A stretch of 64,000 nucleotides of DNA from Anniella stebbinsi (GCA_029215795.1 JARDYH010000001.1:295932654-295996653); one strand, 5' to 3'; shown: positions 18,801 to 26,999, numbered from the stretch's first letter. Program-made: numbers and translations. The notes: generated by a model from the letters alone, not told the origin.

Positions 18801-19715
18801 GTCGGAAACCAGTGACCACGCAGATTTGAGGGCCAGAAATCTCCACCATCCTGCAGCAGGAGCGAGTAAGTACAGCCGATGTTATTTGCTTGATAAAGTT
18901 TCAGTCCTGCAATTCTTATAAATGTGTGAAAGGACATTCTCATCTTCAGGATGAGGGTGCGAGAGAACCCATGGTACAGGCTGGACATGTAATAAATGAT
19001 TTTTAAACACACTAAACTTTGCCCTTTCCCTTCAGGTACAGATGAAGGAAGGAGACATCCCATCCAAAAGTCAGCACTCTCGCCTGCAACGCGCCTGGAA
19101 ATGGCCAGAAACAGAAGACCCCCACGCAGCAGGGACACAGACCGCATTCTGGAGCATGCCTCTGCACACAACGCAAACCTCTTGCAGATGCATGAGCAGA
19201 TGTTGCAGAAAAATGACCAGATGTTGGACTATTTGAAAACAGAAGATGCAAGGGACCAAAGAAATCAAGATGCCCTTCTCAGAATTCTAGAAAGACAATG
19301 TGTCACGATGGAGAAGCTGGTGACGGTGGTGCAACAGGAAGAACCGGGAAGATCAACCGATACAGCCAACCCATCATCTACTAGCCATGGAAAACGCCAG
19401 CCAATAAAAAGACGGTTGGCTATTGACAGTATGGAGGGGACCAGCTCTAAGCCAAATGACTTAGGTGGGAACTCAGGAGAGGGTGAGGGGAGAAAATGCC
19501 TGGCTAAGAAGAAACGTAAAGTCAGGGTGCAACACCCCCAGTCTGCCCAGTTGCAAAATCCCCAGAATGACATTTTAACCAAAGACTTGGACGAATCACT
19601 GCTCCCGTGCTCCCATACAGTACCCCCACAGCGCTCATCATCACCACTTCAAGGTGAGCCAAGCATAAAGCGCACGGCACGGGAGGTAAAAAAACCCTTA
19701 AAGTTCTCCCCTTAG
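15339..19715 (+). CDS. Myb/SANT-like DNA-binding protein of the Harbinger element, with five tandem duplicated exons
   Basis: Eight exons join to 1704 bases (567 residues): 15339-15828, 15920-15961, 16271-16372, 16894-16989, 17050-17151, 17867-17965, 18773-18865, 19036-19715. Residues about 8-100 form a Myb/SANT-like (trihelix-type) domain, with WKKAEILDLLDIF, ECRTKAKAMRQEYRRV and PFFEELHSIF. Five repeat exons of 31-34 codons follow, each phase 1 to phase 1. The last exon gives a helical, coiled-coil-like stretch (ANLLQMHEQMLQKNDQMLDY) and a KKKRKV basic nuclear-localisation motif. In known Harbinger elements a Myb-like partner carries the transposase to the nucleus and helps it bind the ends; this is the likely role here, by inference. 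Confidence 0.82.
15920..15961 (+). CDS. Plus-strand Myb-like gene, exon 2
   Basis: 42 bases between CTTTTAG and GTATAG. Encodes the acidic stretch ELETPEDIGNEEPE in the frame set by exon 1. Short, but both splice sites and the frame agree. Confidence 0.7.
16271..16372 (+). CDS. Repeat exon copy 1 (exon 3)
   Basis: Acceptor CCACGGCAG, donor CCGA followed by GTAAGTAC; 102 bases. Encodes GAYRSSSTTSASESIEQADL, RARNLQQHP and an Ala-rich tail. It is the most divergent copy (SIEQ where the others have TSEH or TSDH). Confidence 0.75.
16894..16989 (+). CDS. Repeat exon copy 2 (exon 4)
   Basis: 96 bases, acceptor CCACGGCAG, donor CCGA followed by GTAAGTAT. Encodes TYRSSSTTSVSETSEHADL and RARNLQQHPAAAP. 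It keeps frame if included or skipped. Confidence 0.75.
17050..17151 (+). CDS. Repeat exon copy 3 (exon 5)
   Basis: 102 bases, only 60 bases after copy 2. Acceptor CCATGGCAG, donor CCGA followed by GTAAGTAT. Encodes SRSSGTTSASETSEHADL and RARNLQQHPAPAPP. The 60-base intron between copies 2 and 3 is short for a vertebrate and may instead be read through; in that case the frame also stays open. Confidence 0.7.
17220..17730 (+). repeat. Tandem repeat, about 147-bp unit, intron of plus-strand Myb-like gene
   Basis: Three units starting with CTGTAGTATACTGCCTGC at about 17276, 17424 and 17571. Each contains GATGAAGAGGGAATTTCACC and CTGAAATTCCTTTTTCTC. The unit is derived from the hAT-like foldback family seen at 34752, 49242 and 53482. 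Confidence 0.8.
17867..17965 (+). CDS. Repeat exon copy 4 (exon 6)
   Basis: 99 bases, acceptor CCACGGCAG, donor CCGT followed by GTAAGTAC. Encodes YRSSGSTSASETSDHADL and RARNLQQHPAPAPP. The flanking intron carries the 147-bp tandem units. Confidence 0.75.
18040..18420 (+). repeat. Second block of the 147-bp tandem repeat
   Basis: Two further units at about 18091 and 18239, with the same sequence as the 17220-17730 block, in the intron before repeat exon copy 5. Confidence 0.8.
18773..18865 (+). CDS. Repeat exon copy 5 (exon 7)
   Basis: 93 bases, acceptor CCACGGCAG, donor GCGA followed by GTAAGTAC. Encodes YRSSGYTSASETSDHADL, RARNLHHPAAGA. It is slightly shorter: the LQQHP of the other copies is LHHP here. 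Confidence 0.75.
19036..19715 (+). CDS. Plus-strand Myb-like gene, terminal exon
   Basis: Acceptor CCCTTCAG, then 226 codons to a TAG at 19713. Contains an Arg-rich start, a helical heptad-like region at about 19155-19320, and KKKRKV at about 19507-19525. It ends 543 bases from the stop of the convergent minus-strand gene. Confidence 0.8.
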
Positions 19716-19739
19716 AATACATGTTTTATGTTATTGTTA

Positions 19740-20045
19740 ATAATTTGCTGTTAATTATGGTTTTTTTTGCTGTTATTTATGTAATTGTTATGTTATTTGC
19801 TGTTAATTATGGTTTTTTTTGCTGTTATTTATGTAATTGTTATGTTATTTGCTGTTAATTATGGTTTTTTTTTGCTGTTATTTATGTAATTGTTATGTTA
19901 TTTGCTGTTAATTATGGTATTTTTTGCTGTTATTTATGTAATTGTTATGTTATTTGCTGTTAATTATGGTATTTTTTGCTGTTATTTATGTAATTGTTAT
20001 GTTATTTGCTGTTAATTATGGTATTTTTTGCTGTTATTTATGTTG
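19740..20045. repeat. AT-rich minisatellite between convergent genes
   Basis: About six units of 52 bases with TTGCTGTTAATTATGG, a T run and GCTGTTATTTATGTAATTG. It lies between the stops of the plus- and minus-strand Myb-like genes, where the 3' ends of both transcripts must lie. Confidence 0.85.
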
Positions 20046-20258
20046 TATTTAACCATTGAAATATAGTTTTCATATCTCACTGTGTGGTTGGGACTGTGCT
20101 TCCTATCTATTATTAAAACAGTTAGGCATCCCTCCTTAATACTGCACCAACCTGAAAATGCTAAGGAAAACCAAAACAATGTTTTAGTAACAAAAATAAA
20201 GATTTAGTTTTTTAAACAAATATTATTTTCAACTATTTACAATATTATTTTCAACTAT

Positions 20259-20368
20259 TTACAATTTATTGAGGATGCGGTCTAGCTTGTCCTCAATGGA
20301 GGACATGCGTTGCTGCATGCCTCCCACGGCGTTTTCTAGGCTCTCCAGCCGCTCCTCCTGAGTGGGAA
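20259..20368 (-). CDS. Minus-strand Myb-like gene, terminal exon
   Basis: 110 bases from CATGCAG to TAA at 20261-20259. Encodes the coiled coil with Leu/Ile/Met at heptad positions. Confidence 0.75.
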
Positions 20369-21876
20369 CTGCATGGGATGGTAAGAAAAAAAAAGTGTTT
20401 AAAATCATATAATATAACCAACAGAAAAACAGTTCAAGATGTACCACTCAATGACATTGGCTATTCAATGCGATTCAATTTACAGGAATGTAAATATAGT
20501 TTTTCATTTTTTAATTAAAAATTTAAACCATTAGTCCTGTACTGTACAATAGGGTGACCACATAAAATCCAGGTCGGTTAAACTGTTGTGATGAAGAGGG
20601 GATTTCACCAGGAACTAATTGCATACAAATGACACTGGCTGAAATTCCCTTTTCTCTACAACTGTTACAGATACAGGAGCCCTGACCTGGATTTTATATG
20701 CTCAATGTACTCTACATTATACAAAGCAATGGAACTTCTATTACCTGCTGGAGACACAGCAGCAGGTGAGACAGGTGGGGGTGCATTCTCCTCTTCCTCC
20801 TCTTCCTGCACCTCCTCCTCCACCTCCTCCGCAGACGGCGATGGCGATGGACTGAGTATCCCTTCAAAATTGGAAAAAAAATGTTATTTTAAGTTTCTAT
20901 CATGGTGTTCCCCGCCTCGATCCGTTGGGAGAGTCTGTTAATTAATAAATAAATACATATATCATTACAATTATTAATATTAATAATATTATTAAAGTAC
21001 GCTGGGCAAAAATAGTATTCCTAATTAATCTGGCTTGCATTTAACTTACGTGCCCTTCTGCGGAGGGTCATCCGAGGAGGAGAAGGAGGAGGAGGAGGAG
21101 AAGTCCCCCCAACCTCCTCCACTTCGGGAGACGGAGCCGCCTCTTCCGCCCTCCTGTTTTGGGCTAAGAAAAAGAGGGAAGGGAAAAAGGGAAATAACAT
21201 TAAAATGTGGAAGGGTCCCTGAAGGGCATCTAGTCCCACCCCAAGATGAATGCTGGAATCCACCTTAAAGCCTCATTGTGTCAGGGGTCATAGTTTTTGG
21301 GGCTTCCCCCCCCCAACCTGCACATCCACCAGAGAATACACAATGAGCAGTGGGCAGAATCACCAGCACACAGGGCTCCTGAAGGGCATCTAGTCCCACC
21401 CCACCCAAGATGTATGCTGGAATCCACCTTAAAGCCTCATTGTGTCAGGGGTCATAGTTTTTGGGGCTTCCCCCCCCCAACCTGCACATCCACCAGAGAA
21501 TATACAATGAGCAGTGGGCAGAATGCTAATGCACTCACTCACCTGCGGTCAGCCTCTCCTCAGGGCTTGGTCTCCCCGCCTTCCGCCACAGCTCCCTGAA
21601 TTCATTGAAGTAGGGGGGCCGCTGGCGAAAGGGGGGATGCTCTCCGTGGGCACTAATGGCCCGGAAAAAATGGGCCTTCATATACTTAAACTTCGTCCTG
21701 CACTGCAGGGCAGTGCGGACGAAGTTTTGCTGGCACAGAGCAGCAGCCGCCCTCCTAAACAGCCTCATAGTCGGGAGGCTGCTGCTCCTGACAATCCTTC
21801 CAACGAGGGAGGATTGGAGGAGGAAGGCCAATAATATGCGGACCTCCGCATCCCCCCAATACCTCCCTCTAGGCAT
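20259..21876 (-). CDS. Second Myb/SANT-like protein of the Harbinger element (224 residues)
   Basis: Four exons, 21876-21543, 21163-21050, 20861-20745 and 20368-20259, join to 675 bases with consensus GT/AG sites and no stop. Residues about 5-100 form a second trihelix-type Myb/SANT domain (YWGDAEVRILLAFL, ALQCRTKFKYMKAHF, PPYFNEFRELW), different from that of the plus-strand gene. A Pro-rich and very acidic middle follows (EEVEEEVQEEEEE). The C-terminus is a short coiled coil (ERLESLENAVGGMQQRMSSI, EDKLDRILNKL) that probably dimerises. Role inferred: DNA-binding partner of the transposase or regulator of the element. Confidence 0.8.
20550..20706. mobile_element. Half-copy of the hAT-like foldback family inside the Harbinger element
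   Basis: TAGGGTGACCACATAAAATCC at the left and GACCTGGATTTTATATG at the right, with the family's core (GATGAAGAGGGGATTTCACC). It sits in the last intron of the minus-strand Myb-like gene. Confidence 0.7.
20745..20861 (-). CDS. Minus-strand Myb-like gene, exon 3
   Basis: 117 bases from TTTTGAAG to GTAATAG. Encodes ILSPSPSPSAEEVEEEVQ, an acidic run and a Pro/Ala tail, in the frame set by exons 1 and 2. Confidence 0.72.
21050..21163 (-). CDS. Minus-strand Myb-like gene, exon 2
   Basis: 114 bases from TTTCTTAG to GTAAGT. Encodes AQNRRAEEAAPSPEVEEVGG, a Pro run and an Arg-rich end (MTLRRRA). Confidence 0.75.
21215..21540. repeat. Two-unit tandem repeat, about 168 bp
   Basis: CTGAAGGGCATCTAGTCCCA at about 21221 and 21379 starts two near-identical units ending in GAATATACAATGAGCAG. 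It lies in intron 1 of the minus-strand Myb-like gene. Confidence 0.8.
21543..21876 (-). CDS. Minus-strand Myb-like gene, exon 1
   Basis: 111 codons plus one base from the ATG at 21876; the donor is GCAG followed by GTGAGT. Holds the whole DNA-binding domain. Confidence 0.82.
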
Positions 21877-21894
21877 CTTGAAGGATTGTGAGGA

Positions 21895-22010
21895 AGTCTA
21901 GGCCTCACTTCCGGTTTGCGATGTTTCCGCGGACCGGTTTAGCGGTTGCGCGCATGCGCGCGGAACCGTCAAACCACCATTCCCGAACCGCGCGTAAGTG
22001 ATTAAACACT
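21895..22010 (-). promoter_or_regulatory. CpG-rich palindromic upstream region of the second Myb-like gene
   Basis: A CpG-dense stretch just upstream of the ATG at 21876. It contains GCGCGCATGCGCGC, a perfect palindrome, and four AACCG or CGGTT words, two on each side. No TATA box. The AACNG core is the type bound by Myb domains, so self-regulation is conceivable; inference only. Confidence 0.4.
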
Positions 22011-22049
22011 GTCGCGTTTGTTCGGAGCAGTGGGAAAGTTACCAGATGT

Positions 22050-22910
22050 GTTTTGGGTGTCCTGAATGTACCTTTGGGTGTCCTGAACTGAAAACCTGAG
22101 AATGTTATTGACTAGATGGTACTATGTTATTCTCAAAAAAACAACCCTGTGAGGTAGGCATGGGTTGTGGTCCTGTTACTTGCCCTTCTGCAATGTTCAC
22201 TGTACTGCATATGTGTGTTGGGTTACCTGAAGTCTTATTGTCTAGGAATACTACTATCAACATTGTCAAGTTGTAGGAACATATTTTATTTAGGATAAGC
22301 ATTTTTAAAATAAGCACTTTTTAATATGGCAACAACAATTTTGGGTGTCCTGAATGTACCTTTGGGTGTCCTGAACTGAAAACCTGAGAATGTTATTGAC
22401 TAGATGGTACTATGTTATTCTCAAAAAAACAACCCTGTGAGGTAGGCATGGGTTGTGGTCCTGTTACTTGCCCTTCTGCAATGTTCACTGTACTGCATAT
22501 GTGTGTTGGGTTACCTGAAGTCTTATTGTCTAGGAATACTACTATCAACATTGTCAAGTTGTAGGAACATATTTTATTTAGGATAAGCATTTTTAAAATA
22601 AGCACTTTTTAATATGGCAACAACAATTTTGGGTGTCCTGAATGTACCTTTGGGTGTCCTGAACTGAAAACCTGAGAATGTTATTGACTAGATGGTACTA
22701 TGTTATTCTCAAAAAAACAACCCTGTGAGGTAGACATGGATGGGCTGTGGTCCTGTTACTTGCCCTTCTGCAATGTTCACTGTACTGCATATGTGTGTTG
22801 GGTTACCTGAAGTCTTATTGTCTAGGAATTGTAGGAACATATTTTATTTAGGATAAGCATTTTTAAAATAAGCACTTTTTAATATGGCAACAACAATATG
22901 GCAATATGGC
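22050..22910. repeat. Three-unit tandem repeat, 288-bp period
   Basis: Units begin with TTTTGGGTGTCCTGAATGTA at about 22052, 22340 and 22628. The first two are nearly identical; the third has lost an internal segment near 22830. The spacer lies between the minus-strand Myb-like gene and the transposase. No gene is seen here; the 70-residue frame in each unit is a repeat product. Confidence 0.85.
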
Positions 22911-23700
22911 AACAACAATTTCAGCATAGAAAATAAAATTAACAGCATTTACAACAGCATTTAATTTGACATTGAAAGAAACATAGTTGAAAGTCACATT
23001 ATTATGAACATACATCTCATAACAATATCTAATTACTAACAGCAATGTAAAAGAAAAATCAGCAAAGAAAATAAAATTAACAGCATTTGCAACAGCATTG
23101 CATTACACATTGAAAGAAACATACGTTACTTTGAAGTCACTGAACATCTCAAAACAGCAATGTAAAAGCGAAATCAACATAGAAAATAAAATTCACATAT
23201 TCTAAAGGGATTGTCTATAAGTAGTCTCATTTCCTAATGCAGCTTCTTCTTGATGAAAAAAGAATAAACACAGTCAGTGCTGCCTGGAGCGGGACTTGGC
23301 TTTTGCTTGAAGAATGGAATGAATGATCCAGAAAAAGGAAGCGGTTGCCTTCTGGTCTGGTCACATCACAGAGGTTCCACACGACACCGTCTTTGATCCC
23401 CTGCAGTTCTCTCTATGCTATGTTCTAAGGGAAATTTAGAGATGGATTGTTTTAGCATAGGATGTAATAACAATATCCCACCCTCTACACATTCATTCAT
23501 TCATTCATTCTCAGGCCATGAAGCCTTTATGCGGATACTTTCCTGATTTGTTTATGCACTTTCCTTATTGGTTTATGCTTCGAGCAGGTCTTGACACATG
23601 ATTCCTTCCTGTGACTTGCTGAAATAGAGTAAATAGAGTAAAGTTAGGGAAAACATGGCTTACACAAGTTTGGCACAGGGGTTTGGCACTGAACACTCAC
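22910..23700. other. Spacer downstream of the transposase
   Basis: AT-rich DNA with two to three decayed copies of a roughly 130-bp unit (AAAATAAAATTAACAGCATTT at about 22930 and 23068) and an ATTC microsatellite at 23490-23511. It is likely the 3' untranslated part of the transposase transcript; no gene seen. Confidence 0.5.
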
Positions 23701-23704
23701 CTCC

Positions 23705-24424
23705 CTAGGGGTTCTGCCCACGCAGAGACCAAAGCATGCCTCTTAAGGCATCTCTGACCTTTTCCCCAGCAGCCTTTTCTTGAATTTCCTCATGCCCCGT
23801 TGGCAGCGGGGCACCCAGGGTTGCCAGTTCAATTTGCCTTGCTTCGTGGAGATCCAATGCAACATCATGTCCTTGACTTTCACAAATGTTGTGTAGAATG
23901 ACACAGGCAGATATCACAGAAATGACGTTTTCTTCAGCGAGTTCTATCCTGGACGACAGGCATCTCCACCGTGCTTTTAACCTTCCAAAGGCACATTCAA
24001 CAACATTCCTCGCCCGTGACAGACAGTGGTTGAAATGTTGCTTTTGCTGGTCCAGGGCTCCGCCGTAAGGTTTCATCAGCCACTTCCGAATGGGGTAAGC
24101 GGAATCAGCCACCACCAGTGGAGGAATCTGCACGTCATTAACAGTAATGGTAGGGTTCCCTGGGATGAAGACACCAGCTTCCATGGCCTCAAAGAACGCA
24201 GAGTTCCTGAAGACATGGGCATCGTGATTTCTCCCACTCCAACCTATTTCCACATCCATGAATCGCCCACGGTGGTCCACTGTGCCTTGAAGGAGCATGG
24301 AAAAAAAGCGTTTCCGGTTTATGTAGTCAGGGCCTTGCCTAGGAGGACAGGCAATTTCAATGTGACATCCATCTGTGGCTGCAACACAATGAAAGAAGCC
24401 CAGTTTGGAAAATCCACTCATGAT
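23705..24424 (-). CDS. Transposase exon 2 with DDE triad
   Basis: Acceptor TCTCTCAG at 24425; the first codon is Ile, followed by MSGFSKLGFFHCVAATDG. Contains all three catalytic acids and the C-terminal helices. Stop TAG at 23707-23705. Confidence 0.92.
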   Translation of the reverse strand: MMSGFSKLGFFHCVAATDGCHIEIACPPRQGPDYINRKRFFSMLLQGTVDHRGRFMDVEIGWSGRNHDAHVFRNSAFFEAMEAGVFIPGNPTITVNDVQIPPLVVADSAYPIRKWLMKPYGGALDQQKQHFNHCLSRARNVVECAFGRLKARWRCLSSRIELAEENVISVISACVILHNICESQGHDVALDLHEARQIELATLGAPLPTGHEEIQEKAAGEKVRDALRGMLWSLRGQNP

Positions 24425-25186
24425 CTGAGAGAGAAAACATAAATAATGGAAAATAAATCATTACTGCTTCATCGGCTGGCATGCTTGAGATACAATGATC
24501 AAGTTCCATTTGGCCACCTATATAACAGCCTAGCCCATCTTTTCCTATCCCAAATAATAAAAAACAAGACTCACCTCTGGAACATTGCCAAGGCAAACTG
24601 TTTTTCTCAGAAGCGCATGCTCCATGGCTAGGCAGACCTCCACAACGATCATGGCTGCCGTTGTTCTACCGATCCCAAATTGCTGAGCCACCACCCGGTA
24701 ACCACCAGGATTTGCTAGCCTCCATATACAGATGGCCACGCGCTTCACCATTGGAATGGCTTCCCTCATGTTCGTATTGCGACGTTCTAGAAATGGCCGA
24801 AGATGGTCTGCAATCTGGAAAAGGGTTGCTCTGGTCATCCTAAAGTTCTCTAGCCACTGCTCATCACCCCAGAGGGCTAGAACATCGTTTTCCCACCAGT
24901 CACGACTCCTGGGGAAGCACCACCATCTTCTTGGTCTCTGTTGTTTCATCAAAGGAACATATAATAAATTCTCTTGGAGCCTATCTTGTTGGAGCCTTAA
25001 AAGATATGAGTTGTTCTCTTGGAGCATTCTCCTGATGATTCTTCTTCTTCTTCTTCTCCGTTGAATCGTTCTCCTTAGGCAAGTCAATGTAAAATGCATA
25101 TTTGCGATCATAAGTTGAATTGCATACACGAGGGAACGAGAAATCGAGGTAGGAGCCATCTCGCCTTCTCTTCCCGTCCAGCTCAA
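23705..25186 (-). CDS. HARBI1-like DDE transposase (443 residues, two exons)
   Basis: Exon 1 is 25186-24575 (204 codons) and exon 2 is 24424-23705 (239 codons plus stop). The intron is 150 bases with GTGAGT and CTCTCAG ends. The N-terminal half is basic (RRRRRRRIIRRM) and then a helix-turn-helix-like region (FRMTRATLFQIADHLRPFLE, VAQQFGIGRTTAAMIVVEV) as in the PIF/Harbinger DDE_Tnp_4 family. The catalytic triad is visible: Asp222 in AATDGCHIEI, Asp311 in VVADSAYPI and Glu347 in RNVVECAFGRLKARWR, with 35 residues between the last two. No stop or frameshift interrupts it. It should cut and paste the element in the nucleus. HARBI1 is the domesticated relative of this family, but the flanking repeats and duplication show this copy is a transposon gene. 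Confidence 0.92.
24575..25186 (-). CDS. Transposase exon 1
   Basis: From ATG at 25186, with a second Met nine codons later, to the donor CCAGAG followed by GTGAGT. It ends in phase 0. Confidence 0.88.
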
Positions 25187-25270
25187 AATGGCGTTTCAGA
25201 AAGAGAAAAGGGGAACCAAACTTGCTTCTCTGGTGTCGCCTAGGTAAATGAACTCAAGGGTCGACGAAAC

Positions 25271-25660
25271 TCAGATCACGTGCTTGTATGCATATGCGCG
25301 CGCGCGAAGGTGCGCGTAACCTGAAGGCATTTTTTTCCCCCCGCTCAGCTCTGCCCTCTCCCCCCCTCCCATCTGGTTGCCAGGTAACCCGAAATTACGT
25401 AGGCAGGCAGGTACATTCCTGTGGGTGGAGCACAGGAAGGGAGGGCTGGGAAAGGGGTTGGCTCTGATCACGTGCTTGTATGCATATGCACGCGCGCGAA
25501 GGTGCGCGTAACCTGAAGGCATTTTTTTCCCCCCGCTCAGCTCTGCCCTCTCCCCCCCTCCCATCTGGTTGCCAGGTAACCCGAAATTACGTAGGCAGGC
25601 AGGTACATTCCTGTGGGTGGAGTACAGGAAGGGAGGGCTGGGAAAGGGGTTGGCTTTAGG
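25271..25660 (-). promoter_or_regulatory. Tandemly duplicated promoter-like block upstream of the transposase
   Basis: Two copies of about 192 bases (from about 25274 and 25466) with only a few differences. Each holds CACGTG, TGTATGCATATG and alternating CG runs. Read toward the transposase it gives GCATATGCATACAAGCACG, related to the TATA block at the left end. The ATG of the transposase is about 90 bases downstream of the nearer copy. Confidence 0.55.
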
Positions 25661-25845
25661 CAAAAAGCGAATTAAAATGTCTGTTTCCTCCTCCCGAAGC
25701 CCCGCATGTGAACAATTAAAACGCGCGTCGGAGAAAAGCGATAATGCGCTTCAACGCCTCTCGCTGCCTCCCGTGCAGAGGGATGAGGCGTAAATGCGCC
25801 TCCGCGATAGTGCGCATAATACCACAAACGGGCGCAAAAGCGCAT

Positions 25846-25861
25846 CCTTGTGGAGGGGGCC
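25846..25861 (-). repeat. Right terminal inverted repeat of the Harbinger element
   Basis: Read inward on the minus strand: GGCCCCCTCCACAAGG, followed outside by TCA. The subterminal stretch 25740-25845 (GTGCAGAGGGATGAGGCG, GCGCATAAT) closely matches the right end of the 31480-31834 derivative. Confidence 0.85.
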
Positions 25862-26190
25862 TCAGAAAGTGGAAGCAAGGGACAGGGCCTTCTCAGTGGA
25901 ATGAGCTCCCCACCAAGGCCTGCCTGGTGCTGACATTGTCATCTTTTCATCACCAGGTAAAGACCACCCTCTATTCCCAGGAATTTAATGGTATATTATG
26001 AGGCATCTATATCTACTATTTTAGAATGGGTCTATTGGAAAAACATAGTTTATTTGTTTTTATTGTTTACATTGTTTTAAATTTTCTATGTTAACATTTT
26101 TAGAGTATTTTTATTATATTGTATTTCATATTTTTATCAACCATTGTAAACTGCCCAGAGAGCTTCGGCTATAGGGCAGTATATAAATGA

Positions 26191-26235
<45 letters not shown>
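25862..26235 (+). mobile_element. L2-type LINE 3' fragment, right half, with (ATA)n tail
   Basis: Continues the left half after the insertion: GGGCCTTCTCAGTGGAATGA, TCATCTTTTCATCACCAGGT, then the tail TAAACTGCCCAGAGAGCTTC and an ATA microsatellite at 26190-26235. Same order and strand as 52630-52970. Confidence 0.82.
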
Positions 26236-26236
<1 letters not shown>

Positions 26237-26486
26237 GGCTTTTTTAATGCAGAGATGCATGGCCTATGGGCTGCATGTGTTTCTTGGCCACTCTTGGTGC
26301 AGCCAGAGGAGCCATGGACAACGATTTCACTTCTCCCAACCTCAGCAACTCTGTCTCTGAGATTGCTGTTTTTCTGCCACTAGTAGCAGCTACAATCAGC
26401 TGGATGGTGGAGAAAAGTAGACAGGCACCCTACACTTTTATAACCTGTTGATGGTCCATATATGATCCAGGGCAGGAATAGACAGA

Positions 26487-26598
26487 AAGTAGATCTCCAG
26501 ATGTTTGGGACTTCAATTCCCAGTATTCCTGATCATTGGTTATGCTGTCAGGGACTTCTGAGAGTTGAAGTCCAAAACATGCAGAAATCTACTTCCTG
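26487..26598. repeat. Palindromic element, AGTAGATCTCCAGATGTTT family
   Basis: AAGTAGATCTCCAGATGTTT at the left and AAACATGCAGAAATCTACTT at the right; same family as 2212-2326, more decayed. Confidence 0.75.
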
Positions 26599-26999
26599 CA
26601 CACTCTTGATCTAGGGAAATGGAATCCAGTGATAGCATTTTTTAACTGTGGTCTTACCACAGCGTCTTTTTAAAAGAATTGGCACATCCCTCCCATGAAT
26701 AAGTATTTACAATCTTCATCCCACCAGTCTCCTTTTGGCAGCCTTTAGTAACCAGGTTGGACAAGGCTCCAACAAACAAACAATGTTCCTACCCCTCCAT
26801 GCAACTGACATCCATCCTCTGGCTGAAAAAGACTACATGCATCCATCAAAACTGGGTACACGCAGCCCCAGCCACCATCTCAGATCCTGTTTTCAACTCA
26901 GAGTACAAGTCAGAGCAGATGCAAGAGGTTTTATTTGCGAAGTATTTTGCAAACTCATCAGAGCAGTTTGTATATATTTTGCAGTTTGTATATATTTAA

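Larger units (their letters stand above)
14857..25861. mobile_element. 11-kb PIF/Harbinger-type transposon with three intact genes
   Basis: The left end begins GGCCTCCTCCACACGG and the right end, read inward, begins GGCCCCCTCCACAAGG: 14 of 16 bases match. Both ends are flanked by TCA (14854-14856 and 25862-25864), a 3-bp target duplication as used by PIF/Harbinger elements. Inside are a plus-strand Myb/SANT-like gene (15339-19715), a minus-strand Myb/SANT-like gene (21876-20259) and a minus-strand HARBI1-like transposase (25186-23705). All three join across consensus splice sites without a stop or frameshift, which suggests a fairly young insertion. It sits in an older L2-type LINE. Subterminal DNA is CpG-rich, with repeated GCGCATTATCG-like words. 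Confidence 0.9.

Noticed and set aside
18996..19715. Start of a separate gene at the Met at 18996
   Set aside because: The acceptor at 19035 and the frame shared with the repeat exons make this the last exon of the Myb-like gene; the upstream Met lies in the intron.
22105..22605. Two identical 70-codon frames
   Set aside because: They repeat because the DNA repeats every 288 bases; composition is not protein-like.
22050..22910. CRISPR-like direct repeats
   Set aside because: The units are 288 bases and contiguous without unique spacers, in a vertebrate genome.
25271..25663. 130-codon frame with a repeated protein segment
   Set aside because: It is the translation of the duplicated upstream block of the transposase, with no start context or family match.
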